A stretch of DNA of 64,000 nucleotides from Kiloniella sp. EL199 (lineage in GTDB: Bacteria > Pseudomonadota > Alphaproteobacteria > Kiloniellales > Kiloniellaceae): NCBI RefSeq assembly GCF_900313065.1, contig NZ_OMPU01000008.1, positions 124,240 through 188,239 on the forward strand, written 5' to 3'. The notes under the pieces are model-generated. The model saw only the letters and a list, made by a program, of their open reading frames with translations. It made no database searches and was not told where the DNA came from. The translations under genes were made by a program, and so were the position numbers. Shown in pieces: positions 25,907-34,352 of the stretch. Each line of letters opens with the position of its first letter. Position 1 is the stretch's first letter.

Positions 25907-26212
25907 ATGCAAGTTCGTATTTATCAGCCGCCGAAAAATGCAATGCAGTCTGGTCGTGCAAACACCAAACGCTGGCTGGTTGAATATGAACCTGACGCAG
26001 CGCGCGAGATTGAACCGCTTATGGGCTGGACATCTTCTCGTGATACGCGCGGACAGCTTCGTATGTGGTTCGATAGTAAAGAAGAAGCGATCGCATATGC
26101 ACAACGTCAAGGTGTTATGTACAGCGTTGAAGAGCCAAAGGAACGGAAATTGAAGCCCAAAGGATACGGCGATAATTTCAGTAACAACCGCCTCGGTCGC
26201 TGGACACACTAA
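25907..26212 (+). CDS. NADH dehydrogenase accessory subunit, NDUFS4-like (ETC complex I conserved region)
   Basis: A 101-residue protein homologous to the mitochondrial 18-kDa complex I subunit NDUFS4, present as an accessory subunit in Alphaproteobacteria. Hallmarks seen: RIYQPPKNAMQSG, RWLVEYEP, MGWTSSRDT, the FDSKEEAIAYA block and C-terminal YGDNFSNNRLGRWTH. It lies between two tRNA genes, away from the nuo operon, as is common. It supports an alphaproteobacterial origin for the window. Confidence 0.93.
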   Translation: MQVRIYQPPKNAMQSGRANTKRWLVEYEPDAAREIEPLMGWTSSRDTRGQLRMWFDSKEEAIAYAQRQGVMYSVEEPKERKLKPKGYGDNFSNNRLGRWTH

Positions 26213-26232
26213 TCACCTGACAAAAGAATAAA

Positions 26233-26309
26233 GCGTCCGTAGCTCAGCTGGATAGAGCAACTGACTTCTAATCAGTAGGTCGCAGGTTCGAATCCTGCCG
26301 GACGCGCCA
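26233..26309 (+). tRNA. tRNA-Arg (anticodon TCT)
   Basis: Acceptor stem GCGTCCG pairs CGGACGC; D arm GCTCAGCTGGATAGAGC; anticodon stem CTGAC with loop TTCTAAT region giving anticodon TCT; T arm GCAGGTTCGAATCCTGC; encoded CCA. It reads AGA/AGG. A decayed integrase gene lies just downstream, so this tRNA was probably an integration site. Confidence 0.95.
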
Positions 26310-26312
26310 TAT

Positions 26313-26355
26313 AAACCCCTGATACTCTTTATGAAAATGAGTGTTAGGGGTTTTT
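26313..26355 (+). terminator. Terminator after tRNA-Arg
   Basis: AAACCCCTGATACTC pairs AGTGTTAGGGGTTT-like sequence (two mismatches), followed by TTTTT. It starts four bases after the tRNA CCA end. Confidence 0.75.
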
Positions 26356-26365
26356 CGTTTTGCAG

Positions 26366-26398
26366 GGGTTCCCACTGATTTTTGTAAGGGTTCCCACT
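26366..26398. repeat. Direct repeat GGGTTCCCACT (2 copies, 22-base period)
   Basis: Exact 11-base copies at 26366-26376 and 26388-26398. They lie between tRNA-Arg and the integrase remnant. They may be arm-type recombinase sites or simply part of the decayed integrase 3' end, whose reverse-strand codons read WEP and GT-P here. Confidence 0.55.
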
Positions 26399-26489
26399 CT
26401 TCATTGATCTTTAAAGTTACGACGGATGGTATTCAAGTGCTCAATTGCGGTTTTAGCGCGCTGTAATCAAGCTTACTAACTCCCAACCT

Positions 26490-26732
26490 TTAAGTCAGTT
26501 CATAAGCCCGTGTGGCAGTTGTATAGCGCAAGCCGTGAAGGGTGCCTTTCAGACCCGCCTCTTTTAAAGCTGCTCGCATGCTTTTCTGGAAAGTGTCAGT
26601 AGATACTGTCTTGCCCTTTAGCTTCTCTTTATTTGTGAGTAGAGTCATGTGTTCATGCGTAGCAAGCCATTCGGTTAAAGCCTCTATCCGAATGTTTACA
26701 GTTTTGAATGGCAAGTTGGGTGAGCTTTGCAA
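26490..26732 (-). pseudogene. Decayed tyrosine-recombinase (phage-type integrase) fragment
   Basis: An 80-codon frame that looks like the catalytic-domain middle of a tyrosine recombinase: VNIRIEALTEWL, the KTVSTDTFQKSMRAALKEAGLKG stretch and the active-site box HGLRYTTATRAYE containing one conserved His and Arg. The N-terminal half, the second catalytic box and the final Tyr are missing, and stop codons interrupt the remaining sequence down to tRNA-Arg. It therefore cannot be an active enzyme. Its place next to the tRNA 3' end marks the scar of an integrated element. The bases from here to 26898 hold nothing else that I recognise. Confidence 0.75.
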
Positions 26733-26898
26733 GAAAGCCTGTGATTACGCTGGAGAGAATAAAAGAAGCTTCGCCTCAAGAGGCGGGTAGGTTTTAAGAT
26801 CTTTTCAAGAACCAATTCCAAGATAAGTACGACATAATAGTGAGTGATTATATGATGGGTTCAAAACAGAAGAAAATTAAGGGCATCAGGATTTACCA

Positions 26899-27459
26899 AT
26901 GAACTTAAAGTGTGCGCTGAAATGGGCTTTATTGCTGCATCTGACATACGTTCCAGCTGCTTTCGCAGATGAAGGTGTGCGGGTTAAAGAGGTAGCGGTT
27001 CATTATGCCATCGCATTGGATCACCCTGATGTGGCGCGGCTTGGTGCTTATCCAAAACTAACAAAATATAATCTGCATAATGATGCGGCACCCGCAAAGG
27101 TAGATGTGGTGGTTGATTTTCAGGGAAATCTAGCCGCTGCTGTTATTCTGAATATTATTCCTGTCGTGGGGAAAACAGATTGGTCAGCGAGAGAGGGGAT
27201 CTCGGATTTAGAGCTTCTGGAAAGTTCGAAAGTTGAGTTCCCCGGTATCCTGTACCGCGAAATAGAAACCAATGCTCCTGATGATCACAGAGTGGTTTTT
27301 CAGGGCATCAATCTTGATGAGTTAATCGGGCGATTTACAAAGTCAGATCTATGGCCGCGACAGTTGATTTTCAAAGTTGGTTTGATTCCACGCGGATTAG
27401 AACCCAATATATCTGATAACCTGGGGAGCTATATCTTAACTCTTGATCCACCTGATTAA
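26899..27459 (+). CDS. Exported hypothetical protein
   Basis: A 186-residue protein with a signal peptide (LKWALLLHLTYVPAAFA, cut after AFA). The mature protein is beta-rich, with no Cys and no recognised catalytic motif. It ends PLGSYILTLDPPD-like (GSYILTL). It stands between the integrase scar and an AT-rich accessory-looking gene, so it may be cargo of the old element; that is inference from position only. Confidence 0.65.
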   Translation: MNLKCALKWALLLHLTYVPAAFADEGVRVKEVAVHYAIALDHPDVARLGAYPKLTKYNLHNDAAPAKVDVVVDFQGNLAAAVILNIIPVVGKTDWSAREGISDLELLESSKVEFPGILYREIETNAPDDHRVVFQGINLDELIGRFTKSDLWPRQLIFKVGLIPRGLEPNISDNLGSYILTLDPPD

Positions 27460-27593
27460 ATTATAATGTGGTGCTTTATATGCCAAATTTTTATACTAAA
27501 ATTCCCGTAAAAGTTGCTTTAATAAGAGTGTTACGATATTAAATTAGTTATGACCATAGGGTATTTGATGATCAAGGTTGGCATTTTTTCTAG

Positions 27594-28346
27594 ATGAATA
27601 TTTTTGAATTTATAACTCAAGATGAGATAGATGCGTTACCTGACGATCCAGAATTAGCGTTTATAGAATTTATACATCATGCTCAAAAAAGGTTAAACCA
27701 ATATACAAAAACAATTGATGAAGAACATGAATGGCATTTAATTGAATCTGCTCAACATGGATTTATGAATGTAACCATAGCCTTTGCAAAAAATTATAAG
27801 ATTAAACCTTTCGAAAACATAGATGTTCCAAGGGTTGATGATAGGGGCGCTAGTTCACTTAGTTACCGTCAATATCAAGCAGATCTAGATCATTATATGG
27901 CCCAGCTTTTAATCGGAAACAGTAGGAAAAAGAAAAGAGATTCTGTTTATATCGAGCCAATAGTGAAAGACAAAATAAAGAGCTACATTAATGGGTTAAA
28001 GATAGCTATTGATAATTCAGAATTTTCAGAAGAAAAACGCGCTAGTTTGCATGAGAAATTAAAGAAATTTGAAAGGGAATTAGAAGCGCAAAAATTATCG
28101 ATTGTAGCTGTTACAAAACTTGCTTTTGTCATTCTATCTGCTCCAGGTGCCTTGTGGGCATCTTATGATGTAGCGAGCAAATTGACGACAAATATCCTTC
28201 AAGCTGTTGGAGAGGCAAAAGAGGTTGAAGATGATAAGCAACAATTACCTATAACAGAGACCCATACGGCTCTAATTCCACCAAGAAGAATAGTGTTAGA
28301 TGATGAACAGGATTTACCATCTGATTCTGATGAGATTCCTTTTTAA
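27594..28346 (+). CDS. Single-pass membrane protein with SSB-like acidic C-terminal tip
   Basis: A 250-residue protein of unknown function. Residues 1-110 are acidic and helical. About 125-165 look like a coiled coil (IKSYINGLKIAIDNSE...LHEKLKKFERELEAQ). One hydrophobic segment follows at about 170-190 (IVAVTKLAFVILSAPGALW). The soluble C-terminal tail is Pro-rich, then acidic, and ends SDSDEIPF. That ending closely resembles the tip of bacterial single-stranded-DNA-binding protein (DD-D/E-IPF), which recruits repair enzymes. The coding sequence is AT-rich. It overlaps the convergent DUF550 gene by four bases. I recall similar uncharacterised alphaproteobacterial proteins, but no function. 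Confidence 0.72.
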   Translation: MNIFEFITQDEIDALPDDPELAFIEFIHHAQKRLNQYTKTIDEEHEWHLIESAQHGFMNVTIAFAKNYKIKPFENIDVPRVDDRGASSLSYRQYQADLDHYMAQLLIGNSRKKKRDSVYIEPIVKDKIKSYINGLKIAIDNSEFSEEKRASLHEKLKKFERELEAQKLSIVAVTKLAFVILSAPGALWASYDVASKLTTNILQAVGEAKEVEDDKQQLPITETHTALIPPRRIVLDDEQDLPSDSDEIPF

Positions 28347-28663
28347 TTCTCATGATAAGACGGTTCGCCTTCGGGTGTTCTTTTGTAACTCCTGCCTTTA
28401 AGTACTTCCAGCTTATCAAATCCTGCTGAAATCAGGTCATCAAGACTAAACCCGGCACGCCTTGCGGCGTCTGTAACCAAGAACAGGCAGTCCACATATT
28501 CGGTGATATCATCCGGGCAGTCGATGGCTTCCTGTGCTTCGTCGATCAAGTGGCGGAGAGGGCCGATGGGGCCTTTTTCTGTGCCAAAGGTTTCTTCGCT
28601 CCAGCTTTGATGTGCTTGATAAAGTTTCAGGAAATTGTGGGCTGTTTCGTCTGTGTTCTTCAT
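28343..28663 (-). CDS. MazG-like / DUF550 nucleotide pyrophosphohydrolase-like protein
   Basis: A 106-residue helical protein of the MazG-like superfamily close to DUF550 (dATP/dGTP pyrophosphohydrolase, often phage-borne). Seen: WSEETFGTEKGPIGPLRHLIDE, then EAQEAI and DDITEYVDCLFLVTDAA, giving the E-x2-E...E-x2-D type metal site, and a C-terminal KLEVLKGRSYKR. Such enzymes hydrolyse nucleoside triphosphates to monophosphate and pyrophosphate. It is convergent with the SSB-tail gene, overlapping it by four bases. Confidence 0.8.
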   Translation of the reverse strand: MKNTDETAHNFLKLYQAHQSWSEETFGTEKGPIGPLRHLIDEAQEAIDCPDDITEYVDCLFLVTDAARRAGFSLDDLISAGFDKLEVLKGRSYKRTPEGEPSYHEN

Positions 28664-28806
28664 GTCTTCTCTGGATAATTTGAGGGAGAGATTCTGGCGT
28701 GATGCTTAAGTGAGGCGTTTTCTGAAAGAAATTAATATGTAAATCGAGGAAGGTTCCTTATAGCATAGAGCCTGTCATAGGTAATGATTTTAAAAGGGGG
28801 AATGGA

Positions 28807-29295
28807 GTGAGCATTAAAGTCAGATTTGCGCGAGAAGATGATGCGGAAGAGCTCTGTGGTCTTTTGAATGAAATCATTGAAATCGGTGGCACGACAGCGA
28901 TGGAAGAAAGCTTGAACGTTGATCAGTTCAAACATTACTTCCTAACCGGAGATCATTGTATTTGCTGTCATGTCAGCGAAGACGATGAGGGGGCGATCAC
29001 AGGATTTCAGGTTCTGGGAAGACATTCTGAACTTCCCGGTGATTGGGCTGATATTGGCACCTTTGCCAGAGTGCACCCCCGTGTCTATGGTGTAGGAAAA
29101 GCGTTATTTTCTGTAAGTTGTCAGTATTTGGTGGGTGAAGGTTTTTCCACGATTAACGCAACAATTCGTGCTGATAATAGCAGCGGGCTTCGGTATTATG
29201 AAAAGATGGGCTTTACCACCTATAAAACGACAAAAGCCGTGCCGCTAAAGGATGGTACTTTGGTTGATCGCTTCTCGAAATCTTATCATTTATAG
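28807..29295 (+). CDS. GNAT-family N-acetyltransferase
   Basis: A 162-residue acetyltransferase. Acetyl-CoA-binding motif A is recognisable though atypical (VHPRVYGVGKALFSVSC, with G-V-G-K in place of Q/RxxGxG/A), followed by motif B INATIRADNSSGLRYYEKMGF. The N-terminus MSIKVRFAREDDAEEL is normal for the family. It starts with GTG, preceded by GGGGGAATGG. Substrate unknown; could be an amino acid or small amine. Confidence 0.88.
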   Translation: MSIKVRFAREDDAEELCGLLNEIIEIGGTTAMEESLNVDQFKHYFLTGDHCICCHVSEDDEGAITGFQVLGRHSELPGDWADIGTFARVHPRVYGVGKALFSVSCQYLVGEGFSTINATIRADNSSGLRYYEKMGFTTYKTTKAVPLKDGTLVDRFSKSYHL

Positions 29296-29446
29296 CTGTT
29301 TATCTACCTGTCTGTCTCTGAGTCTTGAGCAAAAATGAAGCTAAAACAGCTATGAGGTAACAATCGTCTTTGATCTATAGGTTTAAGCAATAAGGATTCA
29401 TTTGCCAGTTTTTACTTGATTTTACGCCTCAAGAAGTAAATAAGAT

Positions 29447-29461
29447 TGATAATCATTATCA
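29447..29461 (+). promoter_or_regulatory. Fur box upstream of exbB
   Basis: TGATAATCATTATCA is a near-perfect palindrome matching the core of the classical Fur operator (GATAAT-ATTATC). It lies 26 bases before the exbB start, so iron-dependent repression of the exb operon is expected. Confidence 0.75.
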
Positions 29462-29487
29462 TATAATTTCTTCTAGAGGATCTGACT

Positions 29488-30162
29488 GTGCTGCAAACCT
29501 ATGAAATGCTCGAAAAAGCAGGTGTTGTCGGCTATTGCCTTGTGGGATTGTCTTTTCTTACTTTAACAATTTCTCTTTCCAAGATTTTACAATATTTATG
29601 GCTTAGGTTCTCTTGCCAAAAAGGGTTATTCAAAGCGCTGGATTTGGTGCGTAGCGGCAAAGTACTGGAAGCAAAATCACTTGCCGATGGTGGTACTGTC
29701 TGGAGCCAAAAGCTCTTTTATGCCGCGCTTAACAAAGGTTTGGCCATCAACAGAGATGAAGAACAACACTGGGACGATGAGGCGCAAAAGCTCGGTGATA
29801 AACTTCTGACCAATCTGGAAAGTGGTTTGAGTATTATTGCCTTGATTGCAGCTTTAAGTCCGCTTCTGGGGTTGCTCGGCACCGTCATTGGCATGATCTC
29901 GGCTTTTCAGGCATTGGAAAGTGCAGGAAATAATGTTGATCCCAGCCTTTTGTCGGGGGGCATTTGGGAAGCATTGCTGACAACTGCTTTGGGCTTGGTT
30001 GTTGCTATGCCAGCTATGGTGCTTCACGCGCTTTTAAAATCTGCGGCTCACAAGCAACTGACTGCGGTTGTGGAAAAAGTAAACGACCTTACCGAGCATC
30101 TGTATCTCAATAGGACAGAAGAGATTAACCAAAGCCTGATCACCCCTAAAGCTGCGGAATAA
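29488..30162 (+). CDS. exbB: ExbB/TolQ-family proton channel protein
   Basis: A 224-residue inner-membrane protein with three membrane segments (about 13-33, 115-140 and 155-180) and the MotA/TolQ/ExbB signature ALSPLLGLLGTVIGMISAFQAL followed by GIWEALLTTALGLVVAMPAM. ExbB forms the pentameric channel that, with ExbD, uses the proton gradient to energise TonB. Start is GTG. It heads a three-gene operon under a Fur box, so iron-uptake energisation is the likely job. No tonB or receptor gene lies next to it. Confidence 0.9.
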   Translation: MLQTYEMLEKAGVVGYCLVGLSFLTLTISLSKILQYLWLRFSCQKGLFKALDLVRSGKVLEAKSLADGGTVWSQKLFYAALNKGLAINRDEEQHWDDEAQKLGDKLLTNLESGLSIIALIAALSPLLGLLGTVIGMISAFQALESAGNNVDPSLLSGGIWEALLTTALGLVVAMPAMVLHALLKSAAHKQLTAVVEKVNDLTEHLYLNRTEEINQSLITPKAAE

Positions 30163-30165
30163 ACA

Positions 30166-30606
30166 ATGCAGGTGAAGAGACAGGGAAGCAGTACAGCGCA
30201 TATTGGCCTAACGCCGTTAATTGATGTTGTTTTTATTTTATTGATCTTTTTTATGGTGGCGACATCTTTTGATATGCCGAGGTTGTTATCTCTAAAGCCA
30301 GCAACAGGTGGCAAAGGGAGTATATCTGAGCGACCTGTTGTTAGAATTACCGTTGGTTCCAATGGAGGGTGTTATCTGGATGAAGCTTTTCATGATTGTA
30401 ACGAGATAGGCAGTATAATTCATGGGCAAGGGCAGGGCGATGTTTTGCCTGTTGTGGCGCTTACGCCCAGGGCAGGAACAAAGCTGCAGGACATTATCGG
30501 AACGGTGGACGCCTTGGCGTTGAGTGGACTGAACGACACTGTCCTGATGCCCAGTTCTGATCAAATTCAAGATAATCGTCAGGATCTAACTGGGGCAAAG
30601 GAATAA
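30166..30606 (+). CDS. exbD: ExbD-family protein 1 (with conserved Asp)
   Basis: A 146-residue ExbD/TolR protein: short cytoplasmic N-terminus, one membrane segment LTPLIDVVFILLIFFMVAT at about 16-34 containing the proton-carrying Asp, and a periplasmic domain. It begins three bases after exbB. The periplasmic domain has two Cys (GGCYLDEAFHDCNE) that may form a disulfide. Together with ExbB it should be a competent proton-driven motor. Confidence 0.9.
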   Translation: MQVKRQGSSTAHIGLTPLIDVVFILLIFFMVATSFDMPRLLSLKPATGGKGSISERPVVRITVGSNGGCYLDEAFHDCNEIGSIIHGQGQGDVLPVVALTPRAGTKLQDIIGTVDALALSGLNDTVLMPSSDQIQDNRQDLTGAKE

Positions 30607-30609
30607 AAA

Positions 30610-31023
30610 ATGCGTGTTCCTTTGAAAAGATCAGAGAACGAGCCTGTTGTTGAAACAATGCTACCCTTGATCAATATTGTTTTTTTGATGCTGATTTTCT
30701 TTATGGTCGCGGGACGGATACAGCCAAAAGAACATGCTGCAATTATTTTACCTCAATCTTCTATTGAAGCAGAGATGCATGGCGATTTGGCTAACGTTTC
30801 TATCTCTCGAAATTTTCAGATCCATTATCTGGGGCAAATATTTGGCCAGACTGAGTTTCTAAAGGTCATTGAGATCGAGAAACAGAATATCCTTCTTACA
30901 GGCAATAGCTTTACGATACGGGCAGATGAAAAAACAGATGCGGGAAAACTGTTCGCATTGTTGGTAAAGCTCAAGGCATTAGGTATAGAGAAGCAGGACT
31001 TGGTGACGATACAGGGTCGCTGA
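30610..31023 (+). CDS. ExbD-like protein 2 with Asn in place of the membrane Asp
   Basis: A 137-residue ExbD-like protein, three bases after the first exbD. The membrane segment reads LPLINIVFLMLIFFMVAG, so the position of the essential Asp (LIDVVF in the first copy) is Asn. As the Asp carries protons in ExbD and TolR, this copy may be a structural or regulatory partner rather than a second motor subunit. The periplasmic part ends in a normal ExbD fold pattern (IRADEKTDAGKLFALLVKLKALGI). Paired ExbDs of this kind are known in some Proteobacteria. Confidence 0.85.
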   Translation: MRVPLKRSENEPVVETMLPLINIVFLMLIFFMVAGRIQPKEHAAIILPQSSIEAEMHGDLANVSISRNFQIHYLGQIFGQTEFLKVIEIEKQNILLTGNSFTIRADEKTDAGKLFALLVKLKALGIEKQDLVTIQGR

Positions 31024-31032
31024 CATCAACCA

Positions 31033-33598
31033 CTATTGAACAAATCGTTCTTTTGGCAGTGAAACCGTTACTTTTGTGCCTTGGCCCAAGGTGCTTTCAA
31101 TATTCAACGTGCCTTGATGAAATTCAATAAGCTTTTTGGTTAAGGACAGGCCTATTCCTGTGCCCGATGCTTCTGTTGTCAATGATGTTCCTATGCGGAC
31201 AAAAGGCTCCAGAATACGGGGTAAATCAGCCTGATCCATACCAATGCCAGTGTCTTCCACTATTATATCAAATCCAAAATTTGTCGTAGAGGTTGACAAG
31301 GTTACGGAACCGCCATCCGGGGTGAATTTAAAGGCGTTAGACAGAATATTGATCAGGATCTGTTTTACCGCCCTTACGTCGATCCGAAGCGATAAATTAT
31401 CAATGTGCCCTTTTAAATATTCAATGTTTTTTGCATGTCCCGATCCACCTATAATACGGTCTGTTTCTTCCAGCAGAACAGGGAAATTTATGATTTCTTC
31501 TTCCAAACTATAGCTGCCAGCCTCAATTTTTGACAGGTCCAGAATATCATTGATGATATCCAGCAAATGTCGGCCACTGGCGTGGATATCAGTTATATAT
31601 TCCTGATATTTCGAGTTTTCTATCGGGCCAAAAAGGCTTTGTTGCATAATGTCAGAATAGCCAAGAATGGCATTGAGGGGTGTCCTTAATTCATGGCTCA
31701 TATTGGCGAGGAACTCTGATTTGGATCTGTTTGCAATGTCGGCATTTTCCATTGCGGATAACATTTTCTGCTTGTCTCGATAGTGTTGGGTGATGTCTCG
31801 AACTAGGATCACTACGCGGTCAGGAGCATTTTCTAGATCTTTAATCAACGCACTGCGGGCTTCAAACACCTTTGGTTCAGATTTGATGTTCAGTCGATAT
31901 TCTTTGGTTTGAACGTGTCCGGATTGAACTGTATTATGGATAAAGGAAAGCCATTCATTGGCCTGATGTTCAGGCATAATCTGGTGCAATGATTTCTCTA
32001 ACATCTTAGCTTTATCAAAACTCAAGAGGTCCTGATCGCCATAGATATTGATGATTTCACCATCCAATGAAAAAATCATCCCAAGATCAGGCATTGCGGT
32101 GATGTGCGCTTTTAGGTTTGCTTCGCTTTTTTTATGCGCATCTTTTAATTGCATCAGGTGAGTTACATCCTGTGCTGTTCCTTCATAGAATAGGATATTT
32201 CCGTTGTCATCTTTTATGGCTCTGGCGGTTTCACTTATCCACCTTTTCTCAAAATGATTATGAGTTTTAATCTGTGAGATAAAGCCTTCAACAAAACCGT
32301 TTTCATCAATCAGGCGTATAAATTCTCTACGCCGATCTTTTTCAATATACAAATTTTCTTCGTTACTCTGCACGGTTTGAATGAGTTCTTCTTCGCTTTT
32401 ACAATTATTCATTCGCACAAGATAAGGGTTGGCCATTAAAAATTTACCGTCCGGTGTTACCCGATAAAATCCAATGCCAGCATTTTCAACTGTATCACGA
32501 AAGCTTCGCTCTATCTGGTTTAAAGATGCAGTTCTAGCCTCGACTTCCTCTTCCAATTTGCGAGTTGTCTGAACAAGTGTTTTGTTTGTATTGCGATAAA
32601 AGAGGATAGTTACGGCGACCAAACCCAGAGAGAGAAAAATAGCAAGGAATATACCCTGTTGGCGCAACCCCTGAATTGGACCAACGATTTCGCTGTCTGG
32701 TGCTGAAAGAGCAATAATAAATTTTTTATTATCGATAAAAGCAGTGTCCCATGCGATTAACTTCCGAAAGAGCTTATTTTCATCTGCACGTGTAACTGAA
32801 AAACGATATTCATCCTGTCCACTGTTTTCAGACAAAAGACGTTGGTCAACCCGTTGGAGTCCCGGTTTCCCTTTATGCATGCCATCATAAATATTTCGAC
32901 CAATAATTTCTGTTTCATGATCGTAGAGAATGACACCGTTTTCATTTATCATATACCCCGCGCCATGTTGACCGGATCGTAATGGTGCAATGTATTTTTT
33001 AGATAAAAAATTCAAATCAACAGCTGTGACCAGACTTCCCTGAAAGCCTTTCTCGTTTCGAAGGGGTACAAGAATGGCAAAAAATTGTGTTTCTTCCTTT
33101 CACATGAAATGAGGGGACAATCAAGTCAATTTCTGATGAATTAAGGGCAATCCAGTTTTGGGAAATCCATTCGTCTAAGCTGGTTTCCAAAACAGGTTGG
33201 CTGGTTGATTTTTCAACACTTGAAAACTGTTGGACCTGATCTTTATCGTAAAAATAAACGCCGATAATTGCAGGGTTAAAAGCCATCGATTTGGCCAGAT
33301 CTTTTTTTATATTGTCTTTGTCAAGAGCCCCGGTAAATGAGGACTTTTTATCATTACTTGCTAAATTGACAGCAAAACGTTGAATGTTATCTATGGCGTT
33401 TTGCAGGGCTCTTTGAGTGATTTGAGTTTGGAGAAGTTGTTGATCATTAAAAGATTTTTCTTGTTGCGTTATGGCATAGTTCTCAAGCTTGTAAACGGCT
33501 GTAATAAAGCCACCGAATAAAAGAACGATTATAGAAATATACAGAAAGGACGTTGCACGCCCAAAATTATGAAGAGAGCTTTGTATGCCTGTACTCAT
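31033..33598 (-). pseudogene. Membrane sensor histidine kinase, interrupted by a frameshift
   Basis: Two frames together encode one sensor kinase. The first (33598 to about 33085) gives a membrane segment (about 19-38) and the start of a dCache-like periplasmic domain. The second (to 31033) gives the rest of that domain, a second membrane segment, a coiled coil, two PAS-like domains, HisKA with SHELRTPLNAILGYSD (phospho-His) and an ATPase domain with NILSNAFKFTP, DTGIGMD and GTGIGLSLTKK. The reading frame breaks at a run of six T on the coding strand (33079-33084); five T would join FHVKGRNTIF directly to AILVPLRNEKGFQG. It may be a true mutation, a sequencing error or transcript slippage. 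No response-regulator gene is adjacent. Ligand unknown. Confidence 0.8.
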
Positions 33599-33725
33599 AC
33601 CTGCTTATCCTGACCTTGTACCAAACGCGAACTAGTCTCTTCTTATGAAATGAGAGCTTATCTTATCGGGTGAGCGGTGTCAGGATATGAGATAGATGTT
33701 AATTATACCTGAACAGAACAAGTAA

Positions 33726-34313
33726 TTATGAAGACCTTCTCAACACCTCTAATTTAAAATGCTTGCGACAAACAGGAACATAGCGGTCATTTCCGCCAAT
33801 TTCCACTTGTGATCCTTCCTGGATCGGAGTGCCGTTTTCATCCACGCGCATGACCATCGTTGCCTTGCTTCCGCAATGACAAATGGTTTTGAGTTCATGA
33901 AGGACATCCGCCCAGGCCAGAAGCTGTTGACTGCCTTCAAACAGATTACCTTGGAAATCTGTCCTCAGGCCATAGGCCAGCACGGGAATATTTAACTCAT
34001 CGACAATTTCACTGATTTGGTACACTTGCGCTTTTGACAGAAATTGGGCTTCATCAACAAAAACGCAATTAACTTTCCTATGCTTGATTTCGTCTTGGGC
34101 CATTTGTAACAGATTGTCTTCTTTTCTATAAATTAATGCTTCAGCCTGTAAACCAATTCGCGACGAGATCTTTCCCTTGCCATAACGGTCATCCAAAGCA
34201 GCTGTGAACAATAGTGTATCCATACCGCGTTCTTGATAGTTATAGCTGGATTGCAAGAGAACGGTGGATTTCCCAGCATTCATTGATGAATAGTAAAAGT
34301 AAAGTTTGGCCAT
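33726..34313 (-). CDS. tdk: Thymidine kinase
   Basis: A 195-residue type II thymidine kinase, making dTMP from thymidine. Seen: P-loop SSMNAGKST at residues 9-17, the [10 protein letters not shown] lid area, Walker-B-like [10 protein letters not shown], the base-binding GLRTDFQG and zinc-type Cys pair CHCGSKAT with later CRKHF. It is the last gene of the nucleoside operon, 39 bases after add, and completes salvage for thymidine that is not degraded by DeoA. Confidence 0.96.
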   Translation of the reverse strand: MAKLYFYYSSMNAGKSTVLLQSSYNYQERGMDTLLFTAALDDRYGKGKISSRIGLQAEALIYRKEDNLLQMAQDEIKHRKVNCVFVDEAQFLSKAQVYQISEIVDELNIPVLAYGLRTDFQGNLFEGSQQLLAWADVLHELKTICHCGSKATMVMRVDENGTPIQEGSQVEIGGNDRYVPVCRKHFKLEVLRRSS

Positions 34314-34352
34314 AAATACATCAGATACAGAAATTAAGAGTGTGTGACATAA

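Noticed and set aside
26213-26404. Minus-strand open frame across tRNA-Arg
   Set aside because: Antisense tRNA artefact (GASGRIRTCDLLIRSQ) joined to integrase debris; no ribosome-binding site.
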